Positions 1 to 12,006 are shown, counted from the stretch's first letter. The stretch: 64,000 nucleotides of DNA from Chrysophaeum taylorii (GCA_029834535.1 JAQMWT010000570.1:1-64000); one strand, 5' to 3'. Notes: generated from the letters alone by a model not told the origin. Program-made: numbers and translations.

Positions 1-880
1 GAGCATCCGAGGTCGAGCACGCGACGACGACGCCGACGTCATCGGTAGGTTCAGAACCTTTCCGCGGAGCGGTTCTTCCCCATTTGAGCGTGTTGAGAGC
101 GAGGGTCGTGTGAACCGTGCCCCTGCCCGACGCTTCTTCTGCAAACTGGTACATCCTTTTGCTCGGCCGTCGACTCACCCGTCAAGCCGTGGGGCCCGAG
201 GTCCACCTGCACCTCGGCCACGCGCACGCCCTCCACTGCGCGTCGATCCGCCGCTGTCCGGGCGCCCGTGTCGATGCGACGCAATTTGAGCGGCCCCGGG
301 TTCCCGTCCGACCGCCACTTGCGTCCCGTCTTGAGCGTCAATATCAGGCACGTCGACGACTTGGTCGACAATATGTAGTCCCGTCGCGCTCGAGCGGCGG
401 TCGAACACCAACGTCACGTCTTTGGCGCGAAACCCCGTACCGTTGATGTTGAACTGCTTCGACCCCGTCATGTATATCACCTTGGAGCCGCCGTGCATCA
501 CCGTCGGCGTCTCGATCACCGTCGCCACCGGCACCGCGTCGTCTTCCAGAAGGTTCTCCGAACCCCGCGCGTCGTCCCTACTCCGTCAGGTACAAAGACG
601 TCTCGGACGTCTGGAGCGGCCACGACTTTCCGGGCTTGAGCCCCAGAGACAGCACGGTCTCGGACACAACCGTCACCTTGTAATCATCGGCCGGCATCGC
701 CGGCACGAACTTGAGGTGAATGTTCTCCCCGTCACCCCGGAATCCCGTCCCCTGCAACCGCAGCTTCTGGGTCAGGTCGTGGTACGCCATCTGCTGCCTC
801 GGCACCACCGTCACCACCGGCGCGCCGGACACCGCCGACACCACGACTGCCAAAAATGTGGCCCTCCGCCGCATGCTCAT
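1..880 (-). pseudogene. Broken partial copy of the IPT-like repeat surface protein gene
   Basis: This is the 5' third of the gene intact at 14533-17277, in reverse orientation. The N-terminus, with the signal peptide and first repeat, reads cleanly from 880 down to about 580. The frame is then lost and picked up in other frames at about 534-175 and 371-51. The copy is cut by the window edge. The breaks are small indels relative to the intact copy, for example altered sequence around 580-595 where the intact gene encodes LYLTEYRDDARGSE. I read it as an erroneous copy, not a decayed paralogue, because silent and non-coding positions are otherwise nearly identical. Confidence 0.8.
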
Positions 881-1208
881 TTTATACTACTTACACTACC
901 TATAATATAGTACGACGACGCTTCAAGAAGACCGCCGCCGTTTTCCCATCTCAGCAAGAACTATTCATATACATTGTGGGTTCAGCATCGTATCCATGAC
1001 TCATCATCATGATGGGATGCCTACCTAACCTACCCCGGATATTTATTTATTTATTTTTTTTTCTCTTTCGAGGGCAAAAAATTCATTCTTTCACCCCAAA
1101 ATTTGAGTGTATTCATTCTTTATTATTGCATTGCACCACGAGGGTTGGAAGGGTTTTATGAGGGTTTAGGAGTAAACTCACTCAAAGGCTAGCGAACCGT
1201 GCCCTAAT

Positions 1209-2626
1209 ATGAGGGTTAGTAAACATAGAGAGGCATGCCGCGGTACGCTGGTCTCGCGTGTGGCGCCCGCGGTCCCTGGTGCCTCGTGAGCGACGTGGAG
1301 GGAGGGCGGTGTGCCTGGCGGATCTGCGCACGCACGCGGTCGAGGTCGTGGCGGAGGGCTCGAAGCGAGGGGCGTGGTGGTGATTCGGAACGACAGCACA
1401 GCCCTCGTGAGCAGCAGAGAGGGACTATCGCGCATCGCGCTGGACGGAGCGGCGCGCGGGATCTTGTCCTTTCGCGGTGGCCATTTGCCGACGCATTTCC
1501 GCGGCTCTGGCGGCAGACGAGCGAGGGTCGTTCGTACGGGGGCGCGACGCCGGCACGGCGGTGATCTGTGGTCGACGAGGCGACGGAGTCGGTGTTCTCG
1601 GTCGACGTCTCGGCGGCGAACGCGGTTATAGACGCGAGAGTCGCTGTTCTCAAGGACGCGACGACGCGCCGACCGAGAGACGTAGCATTCGACGCGGCGC
1701 GCGGCGAGGTCGTCTTAGCGGCCGCGAAAGGCCTAGTCGTATCGAACTCGAGGATCCTGGGAGCGGCGACGGCCGTCGCGCGCGTCGCGATGCCCGGTCG
1801 CATCGCGGCCGTCGAGTGGCTCGGCGACGCGCACGGCGCGCAGCTAGAAGGTCGCGAAGAAACCGACGCCTTGGTCGCCGCCTTCCGCGACGCGTCTACG
1901 GCGATTTCGAGCGGTTCGAACGGTCGCGATTTGTTCCGGATGCAAGTCCCGAGCGCCCGCGCCGAGCCCGCGCTTTTTCACGATTCAGGTCTGGTTGCCA
2001 ACGCGACGGTTCTCTCGCGCGCTTCCGGTCCGTGTGACGTCGTCGGCCTTTCTGACGCCGACGTTCTCGAGTGCTTCCGCGTCGACGGCCGCGCTCTCTT
2101 CCTCGTGGATCTCCTGCGGCTTCCCGATAACGGCTGCGCGACAACACCGGCGCCGACGACTGCTGCTCAAAATTATCCCTCTCCCGACCCAACTGCCGCG
2201 ACGCTTTTCGTGGGGGCAGAAAAGTCGCTGCCCCCACCAACATCCTCTCGGCGTACGTCGTCGACATTTTTTGCGCTTTTCGCTGCGGCCGCGACCGTGC
2301 TCCTTCTCGGGCGCTGCGCGTGGCTCGCTCTGGCGAGACTCTTCGGACGACGACGACGACGACGACGACCGCAACTAATACCCGACGGGGGCTACCGCGT
2401 TGTCGACCAACTCGAAGACGACGACGACGACGAAGTGCACCGTGTTGCGGGTGGAGGAGGCCCGCCGCCGCCGCCGCCGCCGAGACCAGAGAAGCCGACG
2501 ACGACGACGGCATTCGCGCTTCTGAGTGGAAAGAAACACCGCGAGGACGACGGTCTCGGATCCTACGAAATCGTCGCACCCCACGAAGCGGAGGACGAGG
2601 TCCTCGTCTTCGCGCCGCCGTCGTGA
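1209..2626 (+). pseudogene. Broken copy of the propeller-like membrane protein gene
   Basis: This corresponds to the intact gene on the minus strand at 12776-14200. The N-terminal third switches frame several times: pieces lie in the frames open at 1235-1564, 1311-1631 and 1477-2037. From about 1568 to 2626 one frame gives the C-terminal 350 residues, including the single transmembrane segment and the Pro/Arg-rich tail. Indels include loss of one G near 1303 (a GGAGGGAGGG run against GGAGGGGAGGG in the other arm). No independent function should be assumed. Confidence 0.78.
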
Positions 2627-2703
2627 TCCCCCTTCCTCCTCTTTGTTTTTTAAAACCCAACCTTTTGGAACCTTGTAATAACGGACGGACGGAGATTTCC
2701 GGT

Positions 2704-3362
2704 TCAGGCGACGCCGGGTCTGCGGCCGATATTGGCAAAAAACTCTGCCCGGGTCCGGCTGTCCGACTGGAAGCACCCAAGCACCGATGAGGTGATGGTG
2801 GTGGAGGAGGGCTGGCGCGCCCCCCGCATGGCCATGCACATGTGCTGGGCCTCGATGACGACCCCGACGCCGAGCGGCTGGATGGCATCGCGCACCGCGT
2901 GAGCGATCTGCGTCGTGAGTCTCTCTTGCACCTGGAGCCGCCGCGCGTACATGTCAGAGATTCTCGCGAGCTTGGAGAGACCCAGGACCTTGCTGCGCGG
3001 GATGTACGCGATGTGGCACACACCGTGGAAGGGAACGACGTGGTGCTCGCACAAAGAAAATATCTTTATATCCTTGACGATGACCATCTCGCGGTAGTCT
3101 TCGTGGAATACCGCGCCGTTGATCACATCACCGAGTTGCTGCTCGTAGCCCTGCGTGCACTCGATGAGGAGCTCCGCCATGCGCCGCGGCGTCTTGACAA
3201 GACCCTCGCGCGTTGGGTCTTCCCGAGCTCCTCGAGGATCGTCGCGACGGCCTTCGCGATCTTGCTCACCTTGCCCGACTCGTCCCCCGACCGTTGCACC
3301 CACCCCTCGCCGGGCGTCTTCAACTTCTTCGCAACCGGCTCCTCGGCAGATCCGCCGTCCAT
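2704..3362 (-). pseudogene. Frameshifted copy of GTP cyclohydrolase I
   Basis: This is the reverse-oriented copy of the intact gene at 12039-12698. The start ([15 protein letters not shown]) reads from 3362 to about 3226. There a GGGG in the intact copy is GGG here, throwing the frame. The rest of the enzyme, from [12 protein letters not shown] to the GRRPGVA end at 2704, continues in a second frame. The catalytic part is otherwise unchanged, including the CEHH and MCMAMRG zinc ligands. A single homopolymer deletion with everything else preserved is typical of sequencing error. Confidence 0.85.
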
Positions 3363-3456
3363 GTTCTTGACAACTACGGGGATATCTTCTCCATCGCCGA
3401 AGAAGGGTAAAGGCGATGCGAAAAGGACTTATTACTCGTGCGTACGTCACCTACTA

Positions 3457-4647
3457 CTAGAAAACCTCCTTCCAACCGTTATTCTTGGCCACGACAAACC
3501 GATTTGCCCAATCCTTGCACCATACTCGTCGACGCACCTGCGCGCAAAGCAAAGAAATGATACAATCGGGTTTTCTACAAAACGTGACGGGCAAAATCAC
3601 AACCAAGAACGCGGCGACGAGCGGGTTGCCGTATATACCTACGCGACGAACCAAAAAATTATTGATACGCACACCACCATATACTTGCATGAGCAGGTCT
3701 CGGGCATGCCCTCTTTCCATATGCGCACGTCGCCTCCGACGCGGCCCCGGTCGTCCTCGATCATCGCGACGACGCGCACGACTCTTCTTCTGGTATATGG
3801 CGAAGTTCGCCGCATCCTCCTTGATGTAGGCGTAGTATACCGCGTCTTTCTCGAGACCCTGGTACGTCTGGCTCGGCTCTTCGTCGACGTAAAAAATTTT
3901 CGGCGTCGGTCGTCCGGTCCTGCGGGCTGATGGGACTCAAGTGGATTTTGCACCCTGGCATCACGTAGCTCAGACAGTAGACGTCGTCGATCGCCGCCGC
4001 CGTCGTGCTCCCGTCCTTGATTTCGAAGGACTCATCATACATCTCGTATTTTATCGTGCAAGTGCCATTGCCTCGCGCCTTGACGGCCGCCGCAGCCTCC
4101 TCGGCGGCGCGGAGCTCGGCAGCCGCCGCCTTCTCGAGGTCGGCGCCAGCCACCTCGACGGCGACCGCGGCCGCTTTTGGGACGTCGGAAGCCACCTCGA
4201 CTGCTACCGCAGCCGCTTTTGGGACGTCGGAAGCCACCTCTTCTTCTTCTAATCTGTCGGCTACGACTTTTGCGTCCTCCACCGTAGTACGAAGCTCGTT
4301 TTTCTCGCAGCGCGCGAGTAGCACGAGGCTGATTGCCTCGCCGGTCTTGCGGGCCGCCGCCAGCGCCTCGTTGACCTGGGATCCCGTGTCAACGTCCTCC
4401 CCGTCGACCTGGTACACCTTCCAGCCGACCTGGATCCCCTTCTTCTCGGCGAGGCTCTTTGGGTTCACTTTGCTCACGGTACCATTTTTTGCGAACGACA
4501 CCCCAGCACGCTGCCGGCAGGGATCGACACATTTACGACCTCCAGACAGCAACCTTTGGCGACTGCATCGAAATCCTCCTCATTAAACCGATCCTTGGCA
4601 ACCGCGCGCGCCCCCGACTTGTCGAGGATCGACGAGCCAGCGCCCAT
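3457..4647 (-). pseudogene. Frameshifted copy of the PDZ-domain protein gene
   Basis: This matches the intact two-exon gene at 10744-11944. The N-terminus, PDZ region and Ala-rich repeat are recognisable from 4647 to about 3940. Frame changes occur near 4510 (around the CRQRAG segment) and again at about 3900. The second exon (ending KNNGWKEVF) lies at about 3457-3535, with a G missing where the intact copy has GTATGGGTGC. The intron between them is also preserved, which shows the copy is genomic and not retroposed. Confidence 0.8.
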
Positions 4648-5503
4648 CGCTACTGCGCTTCATATGCTTGTTTCCATGCGTCCACAAAAGATATATTGAC
4701 GTCACCGCAGAAACTTTTTGGGCGAGACACGGTTGGAGTCGTTGTGAAACTGGAGCGTCCGCGCAGACGGGCTGATAGTGGAGGAGACCTTGCAGTCGTT
4801 CCTCCAAGATCGATATTGGTGGCCGGCGACGTCCGTGCGAAGGCCCAACCTTGGGGTGAACGAGACCAAGGCGAAAAAAAACATCGCCCCAGAAGCTAGC
4901 TGCCATACGTGCTGAAGTTATCCTCGCTGTGTATCTTGAAACGGGTCGAAGTTCACGATCGTGACGCAAACGCTCGCGCTACCTAATTCATCGCGCAGAA
5001 TGTCGACGATCGCTGGTTAAGTATTCTGGGACTACTAGAAGAAACAAGCGTGTGGCCATCCGCTCATCATGTCCGCGCGTACGAGGCATTGTAGCAGAAA
5101 ACGCCCCTTCATAACCTCGGCGAGTGCATAGGTCTTCGACACCTTGAACCAAAACCGTGCATGGGCCGCCGCTGGGTACGAGCATGATTTTTCTCGAGTA
5201 TCCCTCTATTATCCGGGGCTGCAGCCTCGCGCTGTACAGTACTTCCTGTTTCCGCGCCTCCCCTTATCGAGATCACCGCCGTGTGGTCTCGGCCATAGTT
5301 GCCTTCGAAGGTTTAACCGGCAATTTTGTGGCAAACGTCACTTTCTTTAATTGATTTTATTGTTCTTATTCTATCATGGCAAGCAAAAGCATGCTCAAAG
5401 AGCCAAGCAAATCAACATGCTCAAAAAGAGCCAGTATGGATGATCGCCGCAGAGGAAAAAAAAAAAATCTGGCTGGGCCAAAGAGCAAGAAGGAAGGAAT
5501 GTG

Positions 5504-5526
5504 GAGGGGGGGGGGGGGGGTGGGGT

Positions 5527-5564
<38 letters not shown>

Positions 5565-6326
5565 TGGCTGGGGGGGGGGGGGAGGGCTTGCTGGGTGGGG
5601 GGGGTTGGGTCGTGTTGGGGGTTCCTGCGGGTGGGGGGGGGGGGGGGGGGGGGGGGGGGGCTGGGGGGGGTTTTTGTTTTCCTGGAAGGGGGGGGGGGGG
5701 CTTGGTGGGGGGTGGGTTGAGGGGGGGGGGGGGAGGGGCGGGGCTGGGTGAAGGGGGGGGGGGGGCGGGAGGGGGGCTGGGAGTGGGGGGGGGGGGGGCC
5801 ATGGGGGGGGGGGGGATTGGGGGGGGACGGGGGGGGGGGCGGGCACGGGGAGGGGGGGCCCTGGGGGGAGCCCTTTTATTGGTTGGGGGGGGGGCCGTTC
5901 TCCTGGGGGGGTTTTTTTCCCAGTTCCGCCGTTTCATGGGGGGGGGGGGGGGGGGGGGGGGGGGGTTTTTTTGGTCCCACAGAGGGGCGGGCCTCTGGGT
6001 GGGGGGGGGGGGGCCCGGGGGGGGGGGGTGGGCGGGGTTGCTTGGGCTGGCGTGGGGGCAGGGTCACTGGGGGGGGCCTGGTGTGGCTGTGGGTGTGTCG
6101 TTGGGGGGGGGTGGGGGGGGTTTGTGGTTTGCCTGGGCGATGATCGGGGGGTTTTTTTTTTTTTTTTTTTTCTGTGGGGGGGGGGGGGGGGGGGCTTGGG
6201 GGGGGGGGGGATCCCTCTTTTTTGTTCTTTTTTTTTTTTTTTTCTCGCCGGGGGTGGGGAGGGTGAGGGGGGGGTCAAGTGCGCTTTGGCGGGGCTGGGG
6301 GGGGGGGGCCTGGTGAGGGCTTTGGT

Positions 6327-6358
<32 letters not shown>

Positions 6359-9124
6359 CGTGGGGGGGGGGGGGGGAGGGGGGGGGGTGGGGGGGGCGGG
6401 GAAATTTTTTTTTTTTCCCCATTCGGGGGCTTGGGGGGGCCTGGTGGGGGGGGGGGGAGGCATTCAACCGAAGTCTGGGGGGGCTGTCTGGCGGGCGGGG
6501 ATTTGGCTTGGGGGGGGGGGTGGTGGTGGGGTGGGCTTTGGGGGGGGTTTGGGGTGGCTCGGGGGGGGGGGGCCACCGTTGGGGGTGGTCGGGGTGGGGG
6601 GGGGGCATGGGTGGGGTGGGGGGTTTTATTTTTTTGTATTCTGCCTGAAAAGGGGGTTCCCCGTCGGGGGGTGGGGGGTGGGTGGGCTTGGGGGGGGGGG
6701 GAGGGGGGGGGGGGGTCGGGGGGGGGCTCGGGGGGCTCCTGGGGGGGGGGGGAGGGGGCTGGTGGGGGGTCGGGGGGGGGCTGGGGGGGGGGGGGGCGGG
6801 GAGGCTATTGGGGGTTGGGGGGGGGGGGGGGGGGGGGGGGGTGGGGGGGGACGGGGGGGTTTTTTTTTTCCGTTTTTGTTTTTTGACTGGGGGCTGGATG
6901 GGGGTGGGGGGGGGGCTTTTTTTTTGTCTTGGTGGGAGGGGGGTTTCGCTTGAGCTGGCCCCTTGGGGGGGGGGGGGGGGGGGCGGGGGGGGTTGGGGGT
7001 TTGGGGGGGGGGGGGGGGGGGGGGCTCGGGGGTCTGGGGGGTCTTGCCCTTTTGTCGGGGGGGAATCGGGGGGGGTCGGGGGGGGAGGGGGGGGGGGTTT
7101 GGGGGGGGGTCCAGGTGGGGGGGCTTGCGGGGGGGGGCTGGGACCTTGCTTGGGGGGGGCGGGGAGGTGTGGGGGCATGGGGTTTTTGGGCGTCCTGGAC
7201 CCCTTGGGGGGGTTTTGGGGGGGGGGGTTTTTTTGGGAGGGGGGCTGGTGGTTGACGGGGGGGGGAATTTTGGACCACCACGAGGAGATTTTTTCTTTTC
7301 GGGGGGGGGGGGCTGGGGGGCGACGGGGGGACGGGGGGGGGGGGGGGGTCGGGGGGGGGCCCTGAGGTGGGGGGGGGCTGGGGGGGGGGGGGGGGTGGGG
7401 GATCCGCGGGGGGGACGGGGTTTTTTCTGCCTTGGGGGGGGGGGGTTTGTTTTTTTTTTTTTTTTTTGTTTTTGTTTTCCTGGGCGGGGGGGGCTGGGGG
7501 GGGGGGGGGGGGCTTCGGGGACGCGGGCTTTGAGGGGTGGGGGGGGGGGGGGCTCGGGGGTTTGCCTTTCCGTCGGCGGGGGGGGGGTGGGGGGGGGCGG
7601 CGGGGGGGCTGCCTGGGGGGTTTGGGGGGGGGGGCTTCCTGGGGGGGGGGGGGGCTTGGGGAGGGGGGGGGGGACGGCGCGGGGGGACATGAGGGGGCTC
7701 GGCGGGGTTGGTAAAATCGGGGGGGGGGGGGGGGGGGCGGTTTTTCTCGGGTTTTCACTGGGGGGGGCCTGGGGCCGGGGGGGGGGTGCTTTTTTGGGGG
7801 GGCTGAGGGGGGCTCCTGGGTGGGGGCTCCGGGGGGTTGACACCATGGGCTGGGGGGGCCTTTTCGGGGAGCACGGGGGGGGGGGGGACTGGGCACGGGG
7901 GGGGGGGGGGGGGGGGGGGGGGAAGGGAGGGAGCACGGGGGGCTCGGGGGGCGGTTTTTATTGATTTTTTTTTTTGGTCCTGGGGGGGGGGGTGGGGCTC
8001 GGGGGGGGGGGTTTCTGGGCAGGGGGCCGGTTTGGAGTTTTTTTTTTTCACTGCCGGGCAAGGCATTTTTTTTTTCAGGGGGGGGCGACGGGAGGGGGGG
8101 GGGGGGGGGGGGCCTGGGGGGGGGGGGGCTTCTTGGGGGGGGGGGGGGGGAGCTGCTGGGCTCACCTGAGGGCGGAAGGAGCTTGGGGGGGGGGGGGGCT
8201 GGGGTGGGGTTTTTTCTCGGGGTGGCTTTCTGGTGGGGGGGGGGGGGGGGCCTTTTTTCTTGGGGGGGGGGTGGGGGGGGGGGGGTGGCAAAGAATTGTA
8301 TCTGGGGGGGATTTTCTTGGAAAGGTAGTGGGGGGGGGGTTTGGGGCCTGGGGGGAGGGGGTTCGTTTTGGGGGGTGGGGGGGCTTTTTTTTCTCTTTGG
8401 GGAGGGTTTGGCCGGGGGGTTTGTTTCTTGGGGGGGGGGTTTTGTTTCCCTTGGGGGGGGGGGGTGTGGGGGGGGGGGGGGGGGGGGGGTCCGGGGGGGG
8501 GGGGGGGTTTTTGTTTCCTTTTTGGGGGGGAGGGGCTTTGTGTGGGGGGGGGGGGGGGGGGGGGGGTGGGGAGGGGGGGGGGGGGGGGGGCTGGGGGGGG
8601 GGGGGGGGGGGGGGGGAGGGGGGGGGAGGGGGGGGGGGGGGGGGGGGCCCGGGGTGGGGGGGGGGGGGGGGGGGGGGGGGGAGGTGTTTGTTTGGGGGAG
8701 GGGGGGGGGGGAGGGGGGGGGGGGGGGGGACTGTGGGGGGGGGTGAGGGGGGCTTGGGCCTGTGGGGGGGGGGGCTTGTTTTTTTTTGTTTCCTTGGGGG
8801 CTGGCTGGGGGTGGGAGGGAGGGTTGGTCCCTTGGGGGGGGGGGGGAGTGGGGGGGGGGGGGGGGGGGTGTTTTTTTTTTTTTTGTTGGGGGGGGGGGGG
8901 TTTGGGGTGGGGGGTGGGGGCTGGGGGTGGGGGGGGGGGGGGAGGGGGGGGGGGGGGGGTGTTTGGGGCCTGTTTTTTTTTTGTTTTTTTTTTTTTTTCT
9001 TTTTTTTCCTGTCTGGGGGGGGGGGGGGGGGGCTGGGGGGGGGGGGGGCGGGGGGGGGGGGGGGGGGGGGGGGTTTTGGGGGGGCGGGGGGGGGGGGGGG
9101 GGGGGGGGGGGCAGGCTGGCTGTA

Positions 9125-9160
<36 letters not shown>

Positions 9161-9612
9161 GTTTTTTATTTTATTTGTTGTTCTGGGGGGTGGGGGGGGT
9201 TGGTGGGGGGGGGGGGAGGAGGGGAGGTGGGGGGGGGGGGAACGGGGTTCCCAGGACAGGGAGCCTGGATGGGGGGGTGGGGGAGGGAGGGGGGGGGGGG
9301 TTTTTTTGCCCTGTTTTTTTTTTTATTTTGTTTTTTTTTGTTTTGTTTTTTTCGGCACGGGGGGGGGGGGCTATTTTTTGACCAAAGCGAAAAAAGAAAC
9401 GGGCTGGGGAGGGCACTTTGGGGGGCTGGGGGGGTCTGGGGGGGGGCAGGGGGGGGGGGGGGGGGATGTGGGGCTTTTGGGGTTCGGGGGGGGGCCACTT
9501 GGGGGGCGCAGGGGGCCAGACTGGGTGGGGTGGGGTTTCTTGGGGGTGGGGGGGGGGGAGGGGTGCCCCAGGGATACCTATATTTTTGGGGGGGGGGTGG
9601 GAGGGTGGGGTA
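5504..9612. repeat. 4.1 kb of G/T homopolymer runs, probably sequencing noise
   Basis: The plus strand consists almost wholly of G runs (many over 15 bases) broken by T runs of 5-20 bases and isolated C or A. Open frames here encode only Gly/Phe-rich or, on the other strand, Pro/Lys-rich low-complexity strings, and none is a credible gene. The block sits exactly at the turn-around of the inverted duplication: the left arm stops at GAATGTGGA and becomes pure G. Ordinary sequence resumes at about 9613. I see no telomere, centromere or tandem-repeat unit in it. Confidence 0.85.
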
Positions 9613-9883
9613 AGCATGACAAGGGGGAAAACGGATCGCCGTCGATCAATCCGCACATCGACAGAGAAACACAAGTCATGGCGGCAAATTAATTTTACAG
9701 ATGAAGTCATAGATTCGACTCGGCTTTAATTAGCAGCCCCAATAGAAATCCCTATGTCGATGAAATTCCTAGAATGCATCGTTCTTCACCACAAGAGGCG
9801 TCCCTGCGAGTACTCGATGATTGCGCAAAGCAAAGTAAAGGGTTGAGCCAGCCATGCGCCCCTCGCTCCATTGACCCCCTTTC
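9613..9883. other. Unique spacer between G/T block and right arm
   Basis: About 270 bp of normal-complexity sequence is present once only. It is not mirrored in the left arm, so the two arms meet asymmetrically. No convincing gene is seen. A minus-strand frame continuing from 10092 down to 9769 gives a basic 107-residue peptide of unknown meaning. Confidence 0.5.
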
Positions 9884-10094
9884 CACATTCCTTCCTTCTT
9901 GCTCTTTGGCCCAGCCAGATTTTTTTTTTTTCCTCTGCGGCGATCATCCATACTGGCTCTTTTTGAGCATGTTGATTTGCTTGGCTCTTTGAGCATGCTT
10001 TTTGCTTGCCATGATAGAATAAGAACAATAAAATCAATTAAAGAAAGTGACGTTTGCCACAAAATTGCCTGGGTTAAACCTTTCGAAGGCAACT

Positions 10095-10689
10095 ATGGGC
10101 CGAGACCACACGGCGGTGATCTCGATAAGGGGAGGCGCGGAAACAGGAAGTACTGTACAGCGCGAGGCTGCAGCCCCGGATAATAGAGGGATACTCGAGA
10201 AAAATCATGCTCGTACCCAGCGGCGGCCCATGCACGGTTTTGGTTCAAGGTGTCGAAGACCTATGCACTCGCCGAGGTTATGAAGGGGCGTTTTCTGCTA
10301 CAATGCCTCGTACGCGCGGACCATGATGAGCGGATGGCCACACGCTTGTTGTCTTCTAGTCCCAGAATACTTAACCAGCGATCGTCGACATTCTGCGCGA
10401 TGAAGTAGGTAGCGCGAGCGTTTGCGTCACGATCGTGAACTTCGACCCGTTTCAAGATACACAGCGAGGATAACTTCAGCACGTATGGCAGCTAGCTTCT
10501 GGGGCGATGTTTTTTTTCGCCTTGGTCTCGTTCACCCCAAGGTTGGGCCTTCGCACGGACGTCGCCGGCCACCAATATCGATCTTGGAGGAACGACTGCA
10601 AGGTCTCCTCCACTATCAGCCCGTCTGCGCGGACGCTCCAGTTTCACAACGACTCCAACCGTGTCTCGCCCAAAAAGTTTCTGCGGTGA
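10095..10689 (+). CDS. Possible small multi-exon gene, unknown function
   Basis: Several short plus-strand frames here look protein-like: one from ATG at 10095 (MGRDHTAVISIRGG...), one around 10140-10240 containing SRKIMLVPSGGPCTVLVQ, one around 10250-10400 containing VMKGRFLLQCLVRADHDE, and a final frame 10507-10689 ending NDSNRVSPKKFLR and a stop. They lie in different frames, which would require introns I could not place convincingly. The same frames recur in the left arm (about 4702-5300), but that copy is not independent evidence. No family is recognised. It may be non-coding. Confidence 0.2.
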
Positions 10690-10743
10690 CGTCAATATAT
10701 CTTTTGTGGACGCATGGAAACAAGCATATGAAGCGCAGTAGCG

Positions 10744-11944
10744 ATGGGCGCTGGCTCGTCGATCCTCGACAAGTCGGGGGCGCGCGCGGTTGCCAAGGAT
10801 CGGTTTAATGAGGAGGATTTCGATGCAGTCGCCAAAGGTTGCTGTCTGGAGGTCGTAAATGTGTCGATCCCTGCCGGGCAGCGTGCTGGGGTGTCGTTCG
10901 CAAAAAATGGTACCGTGAGCAAAGTGAACCCAAAGAGCCTCGCCGAGAAGAAGGGGATCCAGGTCGGCTGGAAGGTGTACCAGGTCGACGGGGAGGACGT
11001 TGACACGGGATCCCAGGTCAACGAGGCGCTGGCGGCGGCCCGCAAGACCGGCGAGGCAATCAGCCTCGTGCTACTCGCGCGCTGCGAGAAAAACGAGCTT
11101 CGTACTACGGTGGAGGACGCAAAAGTCGTAGCCGACAGATTAGAAGAAGAAGAGGTGGCTTCCGACGTCCCAAAAGCGGCTGCGGTAGCAGTCGAGGTGG
11201 CTTCCGACGTCCCAAAAGCGGCCGCGGTCGCCGTCGAGGTGGCTGGCGCCGACCTCGAGAAGGCGGCGGCTGCCGAGCTCCGCGCCGCCGAGGAGGCTGC
11301 GGCGGCCGTCAAGGCGCGAGGCAATGGCACTTGCACGATAAAATACGAGATGTATGATGAGTCCTTCGAAATCAAGGACGGGAGCACGACGGCGGCGGCG
11401 ATCGACGACGTCTACTGTCTGAGCTACGTGATGCCAGGGTGCAAAATCCACTTGAGTCCCATCAGCCCGCAGGACCGGACGACCGACGCCGAAAATTTTT
11501 TTTACGTCGACGAAGAGCCGAGCCAGACGTACCAGGGTCTCGAGAAAGACGCGGTATACTACGCCTACATCAAGGAGGATGCGGCGAACTTCGCCATATA
11601 CCAGAAGAAGAGTCGTGCCGCGCTCGTCGCGATGATCGAGGACGACCGGGGGGCCGCGTCGGAGGCGACGTGCGCATATGGGAAAGAGGGCATGCCCGAG
11701 ACCTGCTCATGCAAGTATATTGGTGGTGTGCGTATCAATAATTTTTTGGTTCGTCGCGTAGGTATATACGGCAACCCGCTCGTCGCCGCGTTCTTGGTTG
11801 TGATTTTGCCCGTCACGTTTTGTAGAAAACCCGATTGTATCATTTCTTTGCTTTGCGCGCAGGTGCGTCGACGAGTATGGGTGCAAGGATTGGGCAAATC
11901 GGTTTGTCGTGGCCAAGAATAACGGTTGGAAGGAGGTTTTCTAG
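10744..11944 (+). CDS. PDZ-domain protein, predicted N-myristoylated
   Basis: Two exons are predicted, 10744-11714 and 11863-11944, joined across a 148-bp GTATAT...GCGCAG intron in phase 2. Without splicing the frame runs into hydrophobic nonsense; with it the protein ends CVDEYGCKDWANRF...WKEVF, about 350 residues. The N-terminus MGAGSS fits an N-myristoylation signal. Residues about 40-115 resemble a PDZ fold (VSFAKNGTVSKVNPKSLAEKKGIQVGWKVYQVDGEDV). An Ala/Glu-rich segment follows that contains a tandem repeat of EVASDVPKAAAVAV, then a Cys-containing globular C-terminus I do not recognise. The likely role is a membrane-associated scaffold, inferred only from the domain and lipidation motif. 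It lies upstream of, and co-oriented with, GTP cyclohydrolase I. Confidence 0.7.
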
Positions 11945-12006
11945 TAGTAGGTGACGTACGCACGAGTAATAAGTCCTTTTCGCATCGCCTTTACCCTTCT
12001 TCGGCG

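Larger units (their letters stand above)
1..5503. repeat. Left arm of a ~5.5 kb inverted duplication
   Basis: This stretch reads as the reverse complement of roughly 9884-15415. Coding, intronic and intergenic sequence all match in order: IPT-like gene, propeller-like gene, GTP cyclohydrolase I, PDZ gene, and then the same AT-richer spacer down to the GAAGGAATGTGGA motif. The differences are mostly one- or two-base indels, often in homopolymers, and they are densest in the first few hundred bases. All four genes are disrupted here and intact in the other arm. That pattern fits an uncorrected fold-back read better than a biological duplication. Confidence 0.92.

Noticed and set aside
1-5503. 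Second loci for GTP cyclohydrolase I, the PDZ protein, propeller-like protein and IPT-like protein
   Set aside because: The copy is collinear through introns and spacers and all genes are broken by small indels; it is best explained as an artefactual mirror of the right arm.
5504-9612. CRISPR, satellite or centromere array
   Set aside because: No repeated unit or spacing can be found in the G/T block.
5395-9710. Many long Pro-rich (minus) and Gly/Phe-rich (plus) open frames of 100-430 residues
   Set aside because: They are translations of G/T homopolymer runs, with no domain, start context or composition like real genes in this window.
10422-10808. 128-residue frame overlapping the PDZ gene start
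   Set aside because: It overlaps the well-supported PDZ start in another frame and carries no family signal.
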